In this document: in pieces, positions 59,578 to 64,000 of the stretch
Layout: every line of letters starts with the position of its first letter
Position numbering within the stretch: the first letter of the stretch is position 1
NCBI GenBank assembly: GCA_021904315.1
Contig: CM038912.1
Span: forward strand, 24,464,949-24,528,948
Source: Sphagnum magellanicum
Taxonomy: Eukaryota > Streptophyta > Sphagnopsida > Sphagnales > Sphagnaceae
DNA: 64,000 nucleotides
Reading direction: 5' to 3'
Notes under the pieces: generated by a model
Database searches by the model: none
Seen by the model: the letters and a program-made list of their open reading frames with translations, nothing else
What the model was told of the DNA's origin: nothing
Made by a program: the position numbers and the translations under genes

Positions 59578-59845
59578 AAAAGATAAATAAATTTTTACCC
59601 AAAAGATAAAAGTTTAAAGTCAGTAGGGTAGCTAGGTGGGGGGGGGGGGGGGGGGGGGAGTATGAAGATCAGGGTTGGGAAAAAATTAGCAACAAAAGAA
59701 AATGGTCAAATGTCAGTAGCCGAAAAAAATTGACTGTAGTAGAATGTTAGTTAACATAGGGTAAAAAGAAAGATGAAAAACACAGCCCATCCTATGGACA
59801 GAACGACCAACTGGTGCAGTCATGGGGGCTGGTTCACTCTGGCCA
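59578..59845 (+). repeat. Module A, copy 2, with 21-base G run
   Basis: Aligns with 17520-17840. The left edge carries a relic of the 41-bp minisatellite unit (ATAAATTTTTACCCAAAAGATAAAAG). The homopolymer G run at 59638-59658 is absent from copy 1. It is followed directly by module B in direct orientation. Confidence 0.65.
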
Positions 59846-59849
59846 TCGA

Positions 59850-60758
59850 AGTCGTCCAGGAACCCAATAATGGTCAGAACGTATTCGAGTCCTTTCCAGA
59901 TTTAATTTGTTCTCCTCGTTCAGTGTTTGCCTGCAGCTTCCACTTTTGTGATGCCTATGGCACAGGTGATTATCACAACTGACTTTGCTAGTACCACACA
60001 CTGTAACCCTTTCTTTGATTCCAGCTTTTGCGCTAGTGGATACTTTTTTAACTCAACAACACCTGACATACTAAAGACAACTAATGTGGTAAATAATGTC
60101 CCCACCCCACGTGTCACGGACTTGAGTGGCATCTCCCCCCCCCCCTGACCAACCTTGCAAAATTGCAACAGTGGTCCATTTGATATGTATTCGGATGGAA
60201 TTGTCATTTGCTTATCACCAGTAGTTACCCATGAGTTTTCCCCAGTTGGGGAAAAACAATTTGGAAAAATTAGGGATTTTCCGGTTTTTAGTGGAAATTC
60301 AAGAAAAAAAACCGCTAATTTTTTGGAAAATCCGCCAGTTCAGCTACCTGACAAAATTATAAAAAACCCTGCTTACTACACTATTTTGGGTTTGTCGAAG
60401 TTCAATGAAGTACCATTTGAGACGTATTTGCTGTGGAAAATGTACTTGATGAACGTGAGAAAAAAATTGAAAAGGTACAAAGCTCTCGCCCTTAATGCTA
60501 AACGTGTTATTGTCAATTAATTTAACAGTTCCAGGCTACTGTCAGGAGCTAGGGCATCACTTTGCAACTTCTGGCCCATTTGGTTTGATAGCCTCTACTT
60601 CCTCGTTCTCCATATTTGAAGTTGGGGACCGCTGATCCACTCTGGAATCTTCACGCGCATTCTGCAATTTTCAAGAGAAGATTAAGAAGTGAGTAGCAAA
60701 ATCGGTAGTCTTCTCTTCACCTCTCTTTGTTGAAGTAGCGTTCTTACCTTACGTGACC
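59850..60758 (+). promoter_or_regulatory. Duplicated upstream region of ankyrin gene 2, including module B
   Basis: Aligns with 19861-20768. Module B (59850-60165) carries the minus-strand open frame beginning at 60061 (MSGVVELKKYPLAQKLES) and a run of 11 C at 60135-60145. Beyond B a plus-strand frame of 121 codons runs to 60520. The homologous frame in the gene 1 copy is broken by indels in A runs, so I do not call it a gene. The pyrimidine-rich leader before the ATG is retained. Confidence 0.6.
59923..60061 (-). pseudogene. Conserved B-module open frame, copy 3 (function unknown)
   Basis: Reads MSGVVELKKYPLAQKLESKK and ends in KVEAAGKH like copy 1, so these two share the frame-ending difference that the 19855-20079 copy lacks. 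It sits head to head with ankyrin gene 2, about 700 bp upstream. No family recognised. Confidence 0.35.
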
Positions 60759-63410
60759 ATGGCTTCAACTTCCCCCGCCACAACAACAAAGCAGCAAGCG
60801 AATACATATCTCGTGGAGCCAACAACATCGGATGACGAGACTCAGGTCATGGCAGCAACTTCAGTAGTCACAACAAAGCAGCAGTCGATTTTTGATCTCC
60901 TGGAGGCAACGAAATCGGATGAAGAGGCGAAGGCTGCTGCAGCAACTTCGGAAGCCACAACCAACCACCAGGCGAATTTGGATCTGATGGAGGCAGCGAA
61001 ATCGGATGGCGAGGCGAAGGCCATTACAACAACATCGGTAGCCACAACAAACGAGCAGGCGAATTTGGATCTCCTAGAGGCAGCGGAATCGGATGACGAG
61101 GCGAAGGCTGTTGCAGCGCTAACTCAGTCGGGCGTGGATGTCAACTGCCGTGAAAATACGATCTTCCAATTCACGCCACTGATCAGGGCTATTCAATCAA
61201 AGAGCCTGAAGGTTGCACGGGTCTTGTTAGCGGATCCCAGAGTCGACGTGAATGCAGCTGATACCGTGGGTCTAACTGCTTTGCATCGAAGTCGGAACAA
61301 ACTTCTACCAGCAATAATCGACTCCCAAAGGACGGATATAAATTGGAACCCCGTTAACGAGATTGGTCGAACACCAGTTCATACCTTCGCAAGGTTTCAT
61401 GCTCCAAAATGCATAGAGAAGCTCAGCACAATCGAATCAGTGAACTTCTTAGCAAGATCCATTGATGGGTTCACGGCATTACATGAAGTGGCAGAACGCG
61501 AATCACCTTTTCCAGCTTGGTTTGGAAAAACATCTGAAGAGACTAGGTGCAAATTTGTCGATGGACTGTTCAAATTGCTTGAAGCGAGAGGCCATAACTT
61601 GGTCACGTTTGTGAATGTCACAGATATTCTAAACCGTTCTGCGCTGCACTACTTAGCAGAAGAAGGATCCGTAAAAATGCTGAAGCTCTTGTTGGAATAG
61701 TGCCCTACAGGTATGAGTGTCACTGGTGTTGACTGTCATGGTTTTACACCACTTCATTTGGCTGTTCGAAGGGGACACACAGACATGGTAGAATTGCTTC
61801 TTCACCTGCCGAGCATGGATGCCAATATCGGCGCTACTGTAAATAAGTCCCCTCCGAGCGGACTCAAGCCATGGGAGTCCGATCATTTTGATATGTGTAG
61901 GCCAAATTTGTTCTTAAAAGCACCCAAGGAGCTACCCCCTGCAGGCAACCTCACACCTCTACATTTCGCTGCCATGGATGGGCACACGGAAATAGTGGAT
62001 CTCCTTCTGAAGTGGCCAGGGATCCATGTTGCTCCCTTGGACACGACAGGACTTTCACCATTCCACTATTCTATACAGAATGGACACTCGGGGGTGCTCA
62101 AGCTGTTGCTAGAGAAATTAGAGAATGTAGGAGAGCCGTTCACGTTCTGCGACGAATGGCTTGGACCACTTGACCATTCTATACAGAAAGGTCACTTGGA
62201 GGTGGTGAAGCTGTTGGTAGAGAAAGCGAAGCCATTCCAGCTCGACAACCACAAGCAGCAAATGAGTATGTTTGAGAACTTACTCAGTGTGGCCACAGAG
62301 CATAATAAGAACGAAATAGCACTTCAACTCTTGCAGATATTAGGTTTGAGAACACAAACATTTGCTCAAACTAGCACCCAACCCTCGAGCCATGAGAGCA
62401 TGTTATTAGCTGTAGCTGCGAGCAAGAATTACTTCACAATCATCCGATATGTTTTGAAGTGGCATCCAGAGGTGGATGCAAATGCTTCAATTGAATTGGT
62501 TGCTCCCCCAGACCTGGTCGCCTCACCTCTTCATTTCGCTGCTCTGGGAGGCCATGTGGAAGCTGTAAGAGAACTTTTGAAACATCAGAACCTAGATGTA
62601 AATGCCAAGGACAACAAGAAGAGGACGCCATTGTTGTGTGCTATTAAAGAAGAGAAATTGGGAGTCGTGAAAGCCTTGTGTTTTGATGATCCAGGAAATC
62701 GCATCAGGGCCACCGAAGAATATACAGATGGCCGAACTCCCATCCAAATTGCTACAGAAGCCAACATGAAAGAGATTGAGAAAGTGTTGCTAGAGCGACC
62801 AGAGGTGAAAGATTTCGTTGACAGATTATATAGGGATAGGCAAGTGTTTGTGGATGCTGCAAATGCTCTTCTGGTTGGTGCAGCATTGATTGCAAGTGTC
62901 ACTTTTGCAGGTTGGTTACAACCCCCTCTAGGCTACATTCCAGACTACGACTTCTCACAACCCTTTCCTGCCCCACCTCAGACACCACAATCATATGCTG
63001 CAGTGAAGAACCACGCAACTGTCAAGGCATTTCGGGTGTTCAACAGTCTCTCTTTCTTTTTCGCCATTGCAACAGTCTTGGCCGGTGCAGATGCAGCCTT
63101 GCCAAACCTCCGAGAGGACTTCATTGGAAGACGAGTCAAATCAGTAGAGAGAGCCCTCATACGAGCTACCATTCTTTTAGTGATCTCGGTGGTTTGTGTG
63201 CTTGGTGCTTTCGCAAGTGCTGGCTTTGCAGCGCTTCCTCCTCTCCTAAAATACGATACTAGCATGATCATCACAGTTTGTTTAGGTGGAACAATTTGCA
63301 TGCTCACTCTTGTAAAAATCATATGGAAACTGTCAACCCCAATTCGCATGCGATTCCTAAAGACTTCAACAACAATGACAGCTGGTGGTCATCCCACTGG
63401 TTTACCATGA
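60759..63410 (+). pseudogene. Ankyrin-repeat PGG-domain protein, paralog 2, single premature TAG
   Basis: The coding region is exactly as long as the paralog at 20769 (2652 bp) and collinear, with no net frameshift. It includes the four N-terminal repeats, the ankyrin repeats and the four-helix PGG domain with PPLGY. The only lesion is TAG at 61698-61700 (codon 314), where the intact copy has AAG: one A-to-T change between LLLE and CPTGMSV. Translation from the first ATG (60759) would give a 313-residue soluble fragment with about five ankyrin repeats. An in-frame ATG at 61713 opens 565 codons that keep the remaining ankyrin repeats and the membrane domain. It may be a very recent pseudogene, a null allele or a sequencing error. 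Confidence 0.88.
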
Positions 63411-64000
63411 ATTTATTGGACAGCATGCTTATTCAATAGAAATGGAAGGTCTCTTATGTTTAGGGTTGAATCTTGTAGGTAAGGTCGGTTTGTAGTTAGT
63501 CTCACCTGCCACATTGCTCAGGCTTTTATGTGATGGCGTAATACAGCTCTTGGAACCATTTCACTTTGCTCAGCAATATACATCTATAATTGTCTTGCAT
63601 TCACTGTTATTTCGGGAGGTTTATTTTTGTTGCAAGTGCTCCTACTTGGCTTTACTCATCAATATTTTTTTCTCATCTTGTTGGAAGTTCAGGGGATCAA
63701 CACAATACCTCCAATGTATGGGTTGCAGAAACTGGAGATTGGTTGGAGAAACAGCGATGCCAATCCCCTGTGTTCCAATTGAGAATGTCTCTGAAAGCAG
63801 TCTTGCAATAAGGTTGTGTGCTTGGTGTAGTGATTCTCCATAGCCATACACTGCAGGCCAGAATATGATTCAAACTCTAGGACAATTTTCAGACAATGTG
63901 GGACTTTCAGAATTGATGTGGCACCAACCTTGTTTGCTGTGGACATTCAACCTGTGTCATTCAACATCATCATTCTGCATTCTGGTGACTGTATTCTTGT
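63411..64000 (+). repeat. Duplicated 3' flank of ankyrin gene 2
   Basis: Aligns with 23421-24010 to the end of the window, so the right end of the duplication lies outside. Confidence 0.75.

Noticed and set aside
60155-60520. 121-codon plus-strand frame upstream of ankyrin gene 2
   Set aside because: It starts with TTG, and the homologous frame upstream of gene 1 is broken by indels in A runs, so there is no sign of conserved coding.

Overview
The window looks like nuclear DNA of a seed plant with a large, repeat-rich genome. A gymnosperm such as a conifer is my best guess, with low certainty. The evidence is AT-rich, gene-poor sequence full of old nested retroelements: a plant-type LINE with a DUF4283-like ORF1, a Ty1/Copia element, solo LTRs and MITEs. 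The only gene family in good condition is a plant ankyrin/PGG membrane protein. There are no bacterial signatures, rRNA genes or CRISPR arrays.

Layout. 1-4166 is AT-rich intergenic DNA with a motif (about CATATGxGxATATTGC) repeated in both orientations. 4181-13455 is an almost complete LINE flanked by an exact 14-bp target-site duplication (TSD). It landed in a decayed PPR-like gene (remnant at 13470-13910, minus strand). Its ORF2 is itself split by a 950-bp solo LTR (9161-10110) with its own TSD. 14130-16905 is a non-coding segment (D1) duplicated at 26600-29344 (D2). 17160-17560 is a 41-bp minisatellite. It leads into a short A module and an inverted copy of a B module that otherwise lies upstream of the ankyrin genes. 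20769-23420 is an intact single-exon ankyrin-PGG gene (883 aa). Its paralog starts exactly 39,990 bp downstream (60759-63410). The paralog is collinear and the same length but carries one TAG at codon 314. 32566-33212 holds two copies of one MITE. 43035-49365 is a decayed Copia element on the minus strand with both LTRs, PBS and PPT, nested with a CACTA-type MITE and a second copy of the solo LTR. A third copy of that LTR is at 52359-53402. A gag-like CCHC remnant lies near 55640 and a 34-bp minisatellite at 56815-57060.

How it fits together. The ankyrin-PGG paralogs, the A and B modules and the D segments are pieces of a local segmental duplication rearranged by an inversion and by transposons. 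The ankyrin genes probably encode membrane-anchored scaffold or signalling proteins of the ACD6/ITN1 type; that is inferred from family resemblance. The rest is mostly transposon record. The nested insertions give a relative order: PPR decay, LINE, solo LTR in one locus; Copia, then LTR and MITE in another. I see no obvious new enzymatic system. The least explained items are the modular ankyrin duplication with its conserved 65-codon B open frame, the 29-residue tandem repeats at the ankyrin N terminus, and the family of TG...CA solo LTRs.
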